A DNA stretch of 64,000 nucleotides from Dastarcus helophoroides (GCA_028583605.1 CM053330.1:26801233-26865232); one strand, 5' to 3'. Shown: positions 30,561 through 42,090, counted from the first letter of the stretch. Program-made: numbers and translations. The notes: a model not told the origin generated them from the letters alone.

Positions 30561-31175
30561 AGATATACATATATTGAATAAGTTTTTAATATTAAGAGAA
30601 TTTTCCGAATATTTTTTAAATTTTCAATCGTCTCGGAATGCTTCAATAAGAAAAAGGATAACCGTTACGGTGACTATAAAGAAAGGGTTTTATCTTGCGA
30701 TTAATTTAAATAAATAAAATGTGCGCTGAAGGTCCTATCAGCTTCATGCCAGGTTCCCAATTTTACTTTGGTGTGATGTCTTTTTAAACTTGTTATATTT
30801 GGTTTTAGGTCCCCAACAGTGAACATTATTTGATATATCCTGAAATACATCGATAAGAATTATGGTACTTGCATAGCCCACTAATATTTTGTTTTGTTTA
30901 AAAATAATCAATTATTATAACCCACAGCGATGGGTAAGTTCCCCCTAATAAAATTTTTATTTACATGTCTTCATAGAATTTCGTCAGTCAAAGGGATCCA
31001 CGTAAGTTACGATTATACTAATATTTGCATCGCCTACTGTAATATGTTTTTGTTTAAAAATAATAATTTCGAAGAATATACTAATAGTCCATTCAGGTGA
31101 CCTCTGGGCAACGGTACATACGTACCGGCAGATCTTTCCACATACTTAGCTACGTTGCGTTGGTGAGCCAAACCG

Positions 31176-31576
31176 ATGAAAATAGAATCAGTACTCTTTA
31201 CAGAGCCAAACCTGACAATTATATCACTCCACGTCGAGGGCATCTCAAGGGCTAAGCAGGATCTAATCTCCAATTTATGTAAAGAGAACTCCTGTGATGT
31301 CCTAGGCCTCCAAGAAACACATAGGGGTCCAACCCAACATCATCTAAATATTCTAGGAGTGACACTAGTGAAGGAATGGCCCCATGACCAATATGAAAGT
31401 GTTTGTGAAAACAGTAACTAATACTCTTACTACTACACTTGACAACATAGAGTTAATTACGATTAGCCCAGGAAACAGAACGGTATCCTCGATATACAAA
31501 CCTCCAAATGAGAGGTTCTCATTCTCCCAACACCAGCCAACCACCTATGGTAATGGGAGATTTTAACTGCCGTAGC
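31176..31576 (+). pseudogene. LINE endonuclease, N-terminal part
   Basis: ISLHVEGISRAKQDLIS and CDVLGLQETHRGP carry the Asn/Glu region of an apurinic-type endonuclease. After frameshifts the GDFNCRS motif is reached just before 31576, where the hAT-like element is inserted. The endonuclease nicks target DNA to prime reverse transcription. This copy is inactive. Confidence 0.75.
31569..31576 (+). repeat. 8-bp target duplication GCCGTAGC, left copy
   Basis: GCCGTAGC at 31569-31576 is repeated exactly at 32677-32684, on either side of the inserted element. Confidence 0.8.
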
Positions 31577-32676
31577 CAGTGAACTCTATATAAACTGGAT
31601 CGGAAACGCCCTGGTAAACGACTGAGGCAAATATTTTTTATCCAACCCGCACTAGTGACGTATTTCGCGCTCTCTCTAGCGCTCTATTTCTTATGGGCTT
31701 GAAGAACCACAATTAATATAAATTGAGATTTATTAAACATAAAACAATATATCATAAAGAATTGTTTGATATGTATTAATCTGTTACTTATTCCACTCAC
31801 AGAGAATTTCACAAATACATCATTTTAAGCAATAAAATGTAGGTTTATTTAGAAATTTCTCGGCCAATTCTCTAAAATTTCACTTAATTTCGACCTACAA
31901 TTAGTACTTACAATTATTGTCTTGCGGCTCATAATAGTACTGTTTTGTTGTAAGGTCATGTATGAGTCCATAGAAGGTTTTACCCCTTTGCTTAATTAAT
32001 TAGCTAACTAATCAATTAACATTAGTTCTCTTGAAAATGCCAGTTCTGCTGGTGAAATATGTATCGCGTAATTGTTTGATTAATTTCCGATGTGGTAGGG
32101 TAGAGGTAATTTATAAGTTGCAGTATTTAGTTCAGTGTGAATGAAATATAATTTATTATGCACAGTTCAAAAGCAGTAAATGCGCTTTTTCTTACTATAA
32201 TGAATCGATTTTAATTCTTTTTTTAACGTGGTGATAGAATTATAATGATAAATTTATTAAATGATCATACATTTTATAACGATATATGTAAATACATAGT
32301 TTTTATGTCAGCTCGGAACATATAAGAAATTTTGCGCACGTTTTTCTGAAATATCAATTCAGGGTAGATGCAACTTTCTTTCTTAGGAGCAGTATTAATC
32401 GTTAATTGGTACGAAAATACAAAAATGTAGGATATCGAACAAATTACTGCATCTTAAGTGCATCTCTAGTAAATATAATTGGTTCTACACAGGTGCGTAT
32501 CACCTATTTATACCTGGATTTTATACAGCTTGACGCACAAACCCCTATAGTACACACAAGTTAACACAGGATAGAAATACGTCTTCCATAAGCTATCTTT
32601 GTTGTTTGCCCCTGCCTCAATTTGCTTGTGTAGCAGATACGGCACGAGTCCTTTCCAGTTCCTATAGAGTTCTCTG
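31577..32676. mobile_element. 1,100-bp hAT-like non-autonomous element inserted in the LINE
   Basis: The left end is CAGTGAACTCTATATAAACT. The right end, read inverted, is CAGAGAACTCTATAGGAACT. They agree at 17 of the first 20 positions. With the exact 8-bp duplication this fits a hAT element. Removing it (with one duplication copy) would rejoin the endonuclease motif GDFNCRS to TTWGYHDMNDDGE. No transposase frame is present. Inside lies a smaller inverted repeat (about 31968-32110) with CCATAGAAGGTTTTACCCCT, related to 23.0 kb. Confidence 0.8.
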
Positions 32677-32684
32677 GCCGTAGC

Positions 32685-33215
32685 ACAACCTGGGGATACC
32701 ATGACATGAACGATGACGGTGAGAGCTTGGAGAGATGGGGTGAGGACAACGGCATGACTCTCATCCATGATCAGAAACAGCCCGCTTTTTTCAATAGTGC
32801 TAGGTGAGCGAGGGGCTATAACCCAGATCTAATATTCATCGGGAGATCTCTGGTTGGAGCGTACAACAAGACAGTTATTGGCCCTATTCCATCTTTCCAA
32901 CACAGGCCGATTATGCTAAAGTTCAGGCCGCCGATGATAATGACATAGAAGGCCCCATTCAAAAGACGCTTTAATTTCCGGAAAGCTAACTGGAACAAAT
33001 TCACAGAAAAGGTCGACAAAGAAGAGCACCCACCCCTTCTAGCAAACTATGCGGCTGCAGAACTTACTTCGTACCAGGCTTCTCTAGTGAAAGTAAAGGA
33101 ATATACGAAGAATACCTGCAACACTACAGCAGCAACCCTTTCTCTCCGAAAACTATTCAGCTGGGAGACCAGCTGGGAGACCAGCTGGTGGACTCCATAA
33201 GTCGCAGCAGAACTC
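32685..33215 (+). pseudogene. LINE endonuclease, C-terminal part
   Basis: TTWGYHDMNDDGESLERWGE and MTLIHDQKQ, then GYNPDLIF, then FQHRPIM where the family has Ser-Asp-His, and APFKRRFNFRKANW. Two stops and a short tandem duplication (CTGGGAGACCAG, 33160-33195) are present. Confidence 0.7.
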
Positions 33216-33219
33216 GTGG

Positions 33220-34480
33220 ATGGAGACAATAGAAAATCTTGACATAAAACACTGCAGCAGAAAAGCTCGGAACCTTATCAAAAAGCTATCAAAAAACCAT
33301 ACAGCCTCCAAAAATCAGGTAAACGACACTGCAAACCAAATCACACACCAGTTACTTTTAAACGGCAAGCCAGTTCGAAACGCGAAAGTGATTTCCACCT
33401 TTAAGATGCCGCAACCGTTTGACCAAACGAATACGACCTCAGGCGCTGATGATATCATGAATGAATACCTGATAAACCTAGGCACACTAACCCTGAACGG
33501 GTTCCTCCAAATGTACAACTCCTGTTGGGCCAACAATGCGATACCAAAATTATGGCTGACAGTCGTAGCAATCCACAAACCGGGGAAACCACGCGAGGAC
33601 GCTAGGAGTTACCGCCCGATGTCCCTGTTGTGTTTACCGTTCAAACTCTTTGAGCGCTTCATATTGAACAGGTTTGCGCCACATTTAGAAAAACAACCCC
33701 AACAGGCGGGGTTCAGACCTGGAAAATCATGCACTGGTCAGGTACTGAGCCTCACGCAATACATCGAGGATGCCTTTGAAAAAAAGATGAAAACGAAGGC
33801 CGTCTTTGTAGACCTCACGGCGGCATACGATACCATAAACCATAAAATTTTGCTAGAAAAAATCTTTAAAATGCCAGGAGATGGCCACTTGACGAAGGTA
33901 ATAAAAACAATGCTTTCCAACAGAATATTCTATGTGGAGTTCCAGGATGTGAGAAGTCGCTGAAGGGGTCAGAAGAACAGCTTCCCTCAGGAGAATATAC
34001 TGGCGCTGACGCTCTTTAATATGTATACAAAGCCCAACCAACTGGCCCGACAACAAGGAGCTTTATATATGCTGATGATGTAGCCGTCACCTGCCAGTCA
34101 CAGAACATCTTGGTAATAGAGGAGCACTTGGCAGGATCACTATCAAGGCTGGACGATTACTATAGGTAAAATAAATTGCGCCCGAATCCAGCTAACACAC
34201 AGACATGCCAGTTCCACCTCAATAACCGATAGACGGGAAGAAAGATGCAGACAGAGCGGAACTCAGTTAGTCTGAACCATTGCCCAAACCCAATATATCT
34301 AGGGGTCACACTAGACCGTACTCTGACTTATAGGCAGCACATACACAAGACCAAGGCAAAAGTAAACTCCAGAAATGGCATCTTGCGCTTTGCTATTCAA
34401 CAGCCGAGTATGCTTTCTCTGTGTGGGAGAGATCAACATAGGCCCATAGAGTGGACGCTGTCTTAAACGACACGTGCAGA
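33220..34480 (+). pseudogene. LINE reverse transcriptase
   Basis: The frame 33220-33963 holds the RT palm and fingers: GADDIMNEYLINLG, VVAIHKPGKPREDARSYRPM, QAGFRPGKSCTGQ and FVDLTAAYDTINH (first catalytic Asp). A TGA at 33961 ends the frame. In another frame the catalytic box is IYADDVAV (YADD at 34068-34079), followed by LRPNPANTQTC and a later YLGVTLDRTLTYRQH (34245-). All hallmark residues remain, but at least two frame breaks and a TAA make it inactive. Confidence 0.85.
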
Positions 34481-35549
34481 CTCATTATGGGATGCCTAAA
34501 GTCCACCAGCCTCGATCAATTATAAGGAGGGATACTACAGCCATGGCCAAACGAAGCAGGTAAAGCACCTACATCCGACACCCACTTCATCGATACTCAC
34601 CACCAGCGGCCAGGCTAAAATCTAAGCGAGGTTTTATGCGGTCTACACAGCCTCTCATGTCCACTAAGGAGAAATGGAAGAGCGAATAGCGGCACCGTAG
34701 GCTGGATCCTAAAGGAAAAGCTTCCTGCGGGATCAGAACTAGAACGGTGTACCTGAAAAAGCTTAATCGACTCCGGAGCCAAGTCGGGAGATGCAAAAAC
34801 AATCTCCTGAGTGGGGCTACGCGGAAGAAGATGCATCTGTAGACGGACATCCTCAGACAATCGAAGACCTCCTGTCCTGCCGATGCTTGCAGGCTCCATG
34901 CAGCATCCGGAACCTGTAGATGTGCAACGAGAATGCCGTCACGTGCGCCAGGAACTGGAGTGATATATGAATGCTTATAAATATTCTCAGACATGATTAA
35001 ATAAATAAATAAATCAGCAAAATATAATGCAGTTGATATGGCGTCCATAAGAAATAATAAAATTAATATAATTTTCTCAGTAATAGTGTATATTAGCAAA
35101 ATAAAAGTACAAAAAGAAAAGGTCCTAAAAACACCCAAATGTGGTTTTTGATATTTTTTCAATCAGACCTTAATTAGACAAGTTACAGTTGATTGTTAAA
35201 AATGGCAATTTTCATTTTTTTCTCAATAAAATCAAAACGAATTTGAATTTAATTCAACTTTGTCCATTTAAGCTCCATGGTATATTTTTTATTTTTGGTT
35301 TTTTATTTGGTTCACCCCAAGTTGTACATTTTCTCGAGAATCCAAAATCAATTACTTCGGCATTAAAAAAAACTGAGTAATCAAGTCGCTTAGATTAGGA
35401 AAATGATTCGTTGTCCAAACTGCCCTCGTAACAGCAACTTCGGTAAGTTTAACGTAAATAAGAACAAAGAAAAATCGTTAATCCGACTACTGTAGAATTA
35501 AATCCCAAGACACTCCTCTATTTTCAGAGAGATCGCTTTTTTCTTACAG

Positions 35550-35774
35550 ATAATGGAATTAGCGGAAAGGTTGTCTTATTTATTATCACTACCGCCGTCT
35601 GATGCTGGTGTTCAAGAGGAACAAGTCGAAGGTCAACAGGGTCAGCAGGACGAAAATCCCAAACTATCCCACGCACTGGAGCAAAATAACGAAGTTGGCG
35701 AGGAAAGTGGCCTAGGAACTTCAAATTTCGAAACGGCAACAAACTTGCGCCAACTGGAAGATGATGAAGTTTAA
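35550..35774 (+). CDS. BBS4: BBS4 terminal exon
   Basis: Acceptor TTTTTTCTTACAG precedes ATA ATG GAA. In phase 0 the exon reads IMELAERLSYLLSLPPS and then an acidic, Gln- and Glu-rich tail, ending EDDEV and TAA. In BBS4 of other animals the last TPR is followed by a Glu-Met-Ala-Gln-Lys-Leu type helix and a low-complexity tail. Position, phase and helix all agree with the exon at 14.6 kb. Starting at the internal ATG would give a stand-alone 73-residue frame, but the splice signal and phase argue for a terminal exon. The tail is shorter than the vertebrate one. Confidence 0.65.
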   Translation: MMELAERLSYLLSLPPSDAGVQEEQVEGQQGQQDENPKLSHALEQNNEVGEESGLGTSNFETATNLRQLEDDEV

Positions 35775-36085
35775 AAGAAGTTTGACGAAGCCCTTAGTGG
35801 GTTTTCTGTTATAATTTGTAGTGCATAAAAGAGTTCTAATTGCAGATGCCGCTTATTAATCTCTTGAATTAACTTAAGATTAAGAAGTTTTATGGGGGGT
35901 AACCTAACGTTCAATTAACTTCTAATTATGTGACTAAAATTGAGAATTTTCTTTGTAACAGAAGCAGCCGTTTAATTTCGATTAGACTTCAAAGATTCTT
36001 AAAACTTGGCGATTTTAATTTTAGTTCCTAGCAACACTTTTCGTTGGATGTAGATGTATTTCTTAATAAAATGAATTTTGCAACA
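35775..36085 (+). other. 3' UTR of the BBS4-like gene
   Basis: The sequence after the stop is free of repeats, and AATAAA at 36065-36070 is the first canonical polyadenylation signal, about 290 nt after the stop. The exact cleavage site is unknown. Confidence 0.45.
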
Positions 36086-36924
36086 ATTAATTTTCATTAT
36101 ATTCCAACGATATTTTAAATTTATCGTTCGAGGAACTCAGTTTTCTACAATTCGGTTATAATTATACAAATTTCTTAGTTGACTTAATGATGCATCAGCG
36201 ATGTTAGTTTCCAAGAATATTTACATTTAAGATTCTTACTTTGTCACAAATATTCAGATTTTTTTCAATCGCACTATATCTTATAAAGGTTGAATTTCAA
36301 CGCCTCAGTAGCACAAAGTGTTTAACAAGTCAATAGAAAAGGAACTTTATTTCAGAGTTGCAGGATTTAATTTCAGACGATCTAGAAGCATAAAAAACTA
36401 AAGTTTCTAACTGAGCTTGAGGGTAATAAATAAGTTTTATATCCATTGTGCTATTCAGGCTACGCAAGAAGAAAAGGTCGTTTTACATTTGCATCTAAAT
36501 TGTTTGTAAACCGAAAGTCGCAAAAAAATCGTCTGCCAGTTAGAAATGTAAGACTTGAGTGATATATTGAGTTGTCGTTTAGACGCACCAATCAATATTT
36601 AACGTATTTATGTTTTTTTTAAAAGAATTGCTCAAACTAGCCTTGAATTTTGCCTTGAAAGATGTTTAATCTAATTCCTAAATGATAAATCAGACTAATT
36701 TTTGTTATTCTGGGTACATGTTTCAAATACTAAACACTTTTCCTCAGAAGAGAATTAATTAACTGCGGTATAAATACTAATTTGCAACAGTACAAAAAAA
36801 ATTAACTGCTGCAGATACTTGACCACGTGTGTTTTTTTTTTTCATAAAAAAAATGACATCTTAAATTCATTGCTTACGCTTCAAATCTGTATTAATACGA
36901 CATCATATAGAGGACTTCTGATGG
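36086..36924. other. Intergenic, nothing recognised
   Basis: AT-rich sequence without recognisable genes, splice-bounded open frames or repeats. Confidence 0.4.
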
Positions 36925-37600
36925 AACAACCTAATCCTCACATCCGTAACTTCTGAAGCCAGAACCATGAAATTTGGTCGGAAAATGCCTTTCATGGTGT
37001 AAATGATCAAGAAGAAGAGGTTTTTGGGAGTTTGTTCTCTAAGGGGTGAAAGTGAGTTTTGTAATTAGCATGGAACAGAGCATTTTCAAATCTAAATTTT
37101 CGTACAAATAATTTATGAAAAAAATTATTAGAGCAGTTTTTGGGCGATTTTAACAATTCAGCCCTCAAAGGCAAAAAGGGGAGTGAGATTGAATTTCTAC
37201 TTTGGTATGGAACAAAGTTAATAGTGTCTTTTGTGAACTAAAAAATTGTGAAAATAATCTATGAAAGAAATAATGAAAGCTGTGTTTCTAACGGGGTATT
37301 AAAAATTGTCAAGCAAAAGTATTTAAAATATCATTTTATAACCCAAAATTTTATATAAAGAATATATGAAATAAATAATTGAGCATATACTTAAGCGATT
37401 TTAATATTCAACACCTAAAGGGGGGAAAGGGGTATCAAAGCCAAAGTGCAAAAATAATAAAAAAATGTTTCATAACCCAAAATTCTATGCAAATAATCTA
37501 TGAAAAACATATAGTCAATTTTAACAGATCAGCCCCTTAGGGGCAAAAAATTTATAAAAAAGTCATCAAAAGTTCCAATAATGTAAAACACAGGGTCTTG
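36925..37600. repeat. Decayed tandem repeat, unit ~105-145 bp
   Basis: The phrase AAATAATCTATGAAA (with variants) recurs at about 37106, 37251, 37357 and 37491, each followed by GCGATTTTAA, CAGCCC and an AAAGGGG-like block. Spacing is irregular through indels. At the left it begins with AGCCAGAACCATGAAATTTG. Confidence 0.6.
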
Positions 37601-37964
37601 CGGTAGATTTTTTCTGTATTAAGCAACTCTTCGAAATGCCGTCCGATAAAAATTTTTTTCTTTAAAACAAACAAACAAAACAACCTTCCATTAGGTTTAA
37701 AGAACAAGTAACAATAAAAACAAAAATTAATTATTAAAGCAGAACTGTCTGCACATATGTAGCAATTATTTCAAAAGTTCGATCAAAATATTCAATTTTG
37801 TGTTATACAAAATATCGAAGTTTATGTCAAAATTATAATCTTCTTGGAGTCATTTCAAATTTGACTTTTTTTCCCCTAAATTTCGACTGTGAATTTAAAA
37901 TTTTATCTTTTTCTTAAAGATTTGAGAACTGTTTTTAAATTTAGATTTTTGTTTTCGGAACATA

Positions 37965-38323
37965 TGTTACGGGCTTATCGGTTCAAAATGATTATTAATC
38001 ACTTGCTGATTAATACCCACTTTATTTCTAAACCTAACTCGGAACATTACAACTGAATAAATAACTCACTTATTGACTTTTAACTACTATCTAACTAATT
38101 ACACTGATTGACTCTAACTATCTGACTCGAGGAAAAGGCAACCGCCCTATATAGTTTTGGCTCCCAGGTTCTAGAAAAATCCCGCAGATAAGGCTTATAG
38201 TTTGCCGAAATTTCTGGAAGGCTTATCTGCCGTTTGCTTCGTTATTGCGGCCGCTTTCCCCTTATCAGAACTTTCTAGAAAATTTTCTAACGTACTAAAT
38301 TCTATAATTTACATTTCACTACA
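37965..38323 (-). mobile_element. Solo LTR of the heat-element family, minus strand
   Basis: It runs from TGTTACGGGCTTATCGG to CATTTCACTACA and is the reverse complement of the LTR family, with many changes. The GCGGCCGC palindrome, the AAACTATATAG promoter region and the GATAAGGGGAAAG block are all kept. No internal sequence is attached, so it is a solo LTR left by recombination. ATAT lies at both ends if one base is allowed to be lost at the left junction. Confidence 0.85.
38169..38280 (-). promoter_or_regulatory. Heat-shock-element-like arrays in the solo LTR
   Basis: GAACTTTCTAGAA (38268-38280) and GAAATTTCTGGAA (38207-38219) are perfect three-unit arrays; TTCTAGAA (38169-38176) is a two-unit remnant. 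They sit at the same places relative to the promoter as in the full element. Confidence 0.65.
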
Positions 38324-38379
38324 ATATTTATTCTTTAAATGACGAAAATAACAAAAATTGAAAGCAAGAAATAGAATCC

Positions 38380-39440
38380 TTACAAAAATAAAAAAAATCA
38401 CGAGCTATGTTTTAATTTAATTCTATTTATCATTCTCAAAAATTTAATTTTTTTTATTCAAAACTTCAACTTTTCTTAGAAACTAAAGTTCACACTTTTG
38501 ATTTTTACATGTTTATCTAAAATTTTGGCTTTAATATCAATACGCAAATTTTTTTTGAAATTTTGGAAACAGTCTTTTGTTATGAATTTGTATTTTAATT
38601 TCGAAATAATTCCCAAAATTTTATCGCTTTTTTTGGAAATTTCGACTTATTTCTATGGATATTCCGATTTTCATATCTTTCCTAAAATTTTGAGCTGAAA
38701 TGTTGACTTTTTCTAAAAATATTTTTGCAACAAAAAATTCACACCTTTGGTTTTTGAATTTTTATTTAAAATTTTGACTTTAATTTTAACGTGTAGCGTA
38801 TTATGTTATGTATGTTATGCATTACGTAAATTATTATTATTTATTTCTAAATTTTGATTTTTTTTCTCCGCATTCTAATTTTGCAGTTTTCATTTTTTCT
38901 CCCGAAATGTTTACTTTAAATTTGAATTTTTGACTTTTGAAATATGACTATGTTGTCGAAATTTATCTGATCCCGATTTGTCTATCTTTTATCTCAAAAG
39001 TTTCAGACAAATTTTCATTTTTTTTCGAAATATCTAGTTTAGTCACAAAAATAATAGGAATTTTAAAATGTTAACATAAAATTTTGGAAAAAATGAAAAT
39101 TTTAAGAAAAAACTTGACATTTATGCAAAAACTGTCGAATTTTTTTTAGTTTTTTTTCTGTGTCGACCATTTTTTTTCTAATTTCGAAAAGTGTTTTTAA
39201 AGATTTTTAATCTTATGTCTATTAATCTCCACTTTATCTAAAATTTGAATTATTTTAGCATAATCGTGAGTTTAAATTCGAAATTTTGTCCGTAATTTTT
39301 TTTTTGTAATTTCAAAACTGTTTTTATACACTTCGGCATCTTATTTAATTTTCAGCTTTAATTCTAGGCAAAAGTTTTAAAAAATGTTCCAATTAATACA
39401 AAAATCTTAACATTTTAACAGATGCCCCCCGCAACTCAAC
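38380..39440. repeat. Pyrimidine-rich decayed repeat block
   Basis: Same vocabulary as at 15.8-16.7 kb, with T-rich phrases on the plus strand. No gene. Confidence 0.55.
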
Positions 39441-39775
39441 GAAGAGCCGCATTTGCCCACAGACCGATATAAAAAAGCGATGTGTAAAGATTTTTAATTA
39501 TTGAATAGTCCAAATTGTGTTTTGATTTAGCTGCTTATGTCGCCTCCTTACAGTGCTGCCTCATGCGGTTGCCTCTTTTCATCATAACACGACACTTCCC
39601 TGGTAAAACATATTATTTTTTATTTAAATTTTGACATAATCTTCAAATCTCAAGACAAATTGGGATTTATAATAAAAAAAATACTATTCTTATCAAAAGC
39701 TTTACTTTTTCTAAAAGCTGCCGAAATGTCCAGAAAAGGCCCATTTTTAGGGAAAACAAAATCGAAGGTTCGAAT
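39441..39775. other. Spacer, nothing recognised
   Basis: Short stretch without a convincing gene or repeat. It leads into the ribozyme repeat on the minus strand. Confidence 0.35.
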
Positions 39776-39793
39776 GCATAGATCAATAGGTTT

Positions 39794-39895
39794 GAACATT
39801 TATTAGATTCGAAGTTTGGAAACCAAAGACCGGTTTCGATCTTGTTAGATCTCGTCAGTTTGGAATATCCAACTCGAATGCCAACAAATGTTTCG
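39794..39895 (-). ncRNA. Hammerhead ribozyme (minimal type I), copy 2
   Basis: On the minus strand: CTGACGA (39858-39852), stem II GATC with GATC (39851-39848, 39841-39838), GAAA (39837-39834), zero-loop stem III ACCGGT (39834-39829) and the canonical cleavage triplet GTC ending at 39828. Stem I pairs CCAAA (39863-39859) with TTTGG (39827-39823). The outer helix is formed by 39794-39819 and about 39870-39895. All core residues agree with consensus. This is the best-looking member of the family. Confidence 0.8.
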
Positions 39896-39924
39896 GCAAT
39901 CAAGTACGAGTAGTAGAGTATCTA

Positions 39925-39985
39925 ATTGCCGGAATATTTGTTGGCATTCGGACTGGATATATACCAAACTGACGACTAAAAATTT
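39925..39985 (+). repeat. Truncated ribozyme repeat facing the other way
   Basis: GGAATATTTGTTGGCATTCG, ATATACCAAACTGACGA and then unrelated DNA. This is the first half of the ribozyme unit, cut just after the CUGANGA core. With copy 2 it makes a head-to-head pair. Confidence 0.7.
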
Positions 39986-40984
39986 CTAAAAAAAAGCCAA
40001 ATTTTGCAAAAAATATAGAAAGGAAAAGAAGGAGATTTTAAAACAAGTTAAAATTTTTATGGAAAAGTAAAATTTTGAGAAGATTTGTAAAATTTTGAAA
40101 GAAAGGACAAATTTTGAAAATAAACTCGAAGCTTTGAGAACATTACAGAACTTTAGAAAAAGTCGAACTTCATTAAAAAAAGATGGATTTAAAGAAAAGT
40201 TAGTTTTAAGAACAAAATAAAATTCTGAAAAAGAAAAAAATTAATTTCGATCAAAAAAATCAAAACCTTCATAACTAATAAATTTTATTAACGATAAAAA
40301 CGCAACAAAATTTAAAAATTCCTCAAGGTTTTCATTAAATATTTGCTAACATTAGACCAGGTTTCGCATTACTACATCATCGGCGGTCACGCAGTAAAGT
40401 GAAACCTGTTCCGGTGTTGGCAAATATTTAACGAAAACCTTGTGGAATTTTAAAATTTTGTTGCGTTTTTATCGTTAATAAAGTTAATTAGTGATGAATA
40501 TTAAAGAATTTCACGAAGTAAGGGTCGGGAATGTCAATTAAATCAAAACCTTTAAAAAAATTGAGTTTTGTGAAGAGTGAACATTTTAGGAGAAGCTTTA
40601 TTTCCCAGAGGAAGTTAAATTTTAATGAAAAAGCCCGAATTTGAAAAATAAATTAAAATTTCGAGAAAACGACAATTTAAAAAAGAAGGTTCAAATTAAA
40701 AGAATATCGAAGGTTGTGATAATTTGTACAATTTCGAAAGAAAAGACAAATTTTAAAAATAAACTCAAAACTTTGAGAGTATTGAACTTTAAAAAGGTTG
40801 ACATTTGGAGAATAAGACAAATTTATAAACATACAATCTAAAAAAAAGTCGAAATTGAAAAAATTGTCGAATATTCTAGGTAAAATTAAATTTTAAGAAA
40901 AAAAGTAAATTTTTTGAAATAAAATAAAACCAGTCTACAAAAATGTCAACATTTTGAGAAGTGCAGAATGAGTTAAAAAGAATG
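39986..40984. repeat. Purine-rich decayed repeat block with a hairpin
   Basis: A-rich mosaic as at 4-6 kb. Around 40280-40480 an inverted pair is visible: TTAACGATAAAAACGCAACA with TGTTGCGTTTTTATCGTTAA, enclosing about 150 bp. Confidence 0.6.
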
Positions 40985-42090
40985 GGTTAACGCTAAACTG
41001 GAGTTGTAGACACCAAAATATTACGATTGAACTCAACATGCCAATGTCGCTGGTTTAAGAGATACAGGGTGTTCAAAGTTTAAATTTTATTCTGAAATTT
41101 CTCAGTAACTGTTGCTATAAATTCAATATTTGTGAATTTCATACTTTTTGGTCTGACAATTACGAGTTTTGGGCTTATTTTGGTCTAACCCATAGAGGGC
41201 GCTGGTTTCACATTATTATTTACGTAAATTAAAGCATATTTTTTTATCTGTTGAGTTATGCTTAAAACAAGTAGAGAATATAAAAGAACAACGGATTCTA
41301 CAAAGAAAAGGTACTCTTTCGTCTAAATCTATTGGTTTTCAAGTTATTTGCATTTAAGAGATTCAGTGTATTTTGTTATGATTTTTTATTTTTAAAATAT
41401 GCAAAGATACGGAGAAGCAATCAAAATAAAAGAAAATAACAATAATAATTATTGGTAATAGAGACATTGACAAACTTCAGATCTAATGTTGGAAATGTCT
41501 ACCATCTACTTCAATAAATTGTAAATTTCGCTTTCTTAAAATGTTCATATTATTTGCGGCTTCTTGGATTATTTACCGCACATCCTGAAGAAAATTTAAT
41601 TCTTCTTAATAAACTAAATTCTTCGTGTTTGAAAAAATATAGTAATAATCTGCGCCTTAAAAAAACCATAAAAAATACATTACAACACCTAAATACAAAT
41701 ATCTTAAAAACCGATAGTTTTAGACGACTTAAACAGGAGCACCTTTTTTGTAAAATAGATTGTTCTTTTATATTTCATATTTGTTTTAAGCTTAACTCAA
41801 CAGACATACATGGATAATATTGCAAAACTAGCGCCCTCTAGGAGAAAGGTCCACATAAGCTTAAAATTCGTAATCCTTACACGAAAAAACGCAAAACTTT
41901 TAATTTTTAGATTTATAGGTTCAAAACATTCTCGTTATTGAGAAATTTCAGAATAAAATTTACACTTTGAACGCCCTGTATCTCGTAAACCAGCGACATT
42001 GGCATAAGAGGTGTTAAGCTCAATCGTAATATTTTCGTGTCTAATAATCAGCCACTTTAGTGTTGGCCCATCCTTTCTGACACCCTGTAC
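40985..42090. mobile_element. ~1.1-kb fold-back element with long arms
   Basis: Arms of 0.4-0.5 kb are inverted: CAATGTCGCTGGTTTA and GAGATACAGGGTGTTC at the left, GAACGCCCTGTATCTC and TAAACCAGCGACATTG at the right. Further in, AGAGGGCGCTGGTTT matches AAACTAGCGCCCTCT. The small open frame near the centre (41554-41817) has no recognisable domain. Similar ends (TACAGGGTG) occur at 18.1/18.7 and 53.4 kb. Confidence 0.7.

Larger units (their letters stand above)
31085..35016 (+). mobile_element. Non-LTR retrotransposon (LINE), 3' complete, interrupted
   Basis: The element has a 5' leader (from about 31085), an endonuclease split by a 1.1-kb insertion, a reverse transcriptase, a C-terminal region, and an AAAT-repeat tail at about 34998-35016. 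Frameshifts and stops are spread over the whole length. The protein vocabulary (endonuclease-RT in one frame, LRPNP in the post-catalytic region, YLGVTLDRTLTY) is that of a family common in arthropods. I place it near the jockey/CR1 group without naming a clade. Confidence 0.8.
14799..35549 (+). other. 20.75-kb intron of the BBS4-like gene
   Basis: The donor GTAAGT at 14799 and the acceptor TTCTTACAG ending at 35549 are both phase 0, so the two exons join in frame without gap. The intron is filled with nested transposons and decayed repeats, described separately. From 14799 to 17380 I see only AT-rich sequence, an (AAT)n run at about 15763-15806 and a pyrimidine-rich block. Confidence 0.65.

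Noticed and set aside
31176..34480. Host endonuclease/RT or telomerase-like gene
   Set aside because: Endonuclease, RT with YADD and an AAAT tail in this order define a LINE. Breaks all along exclude a working gene.
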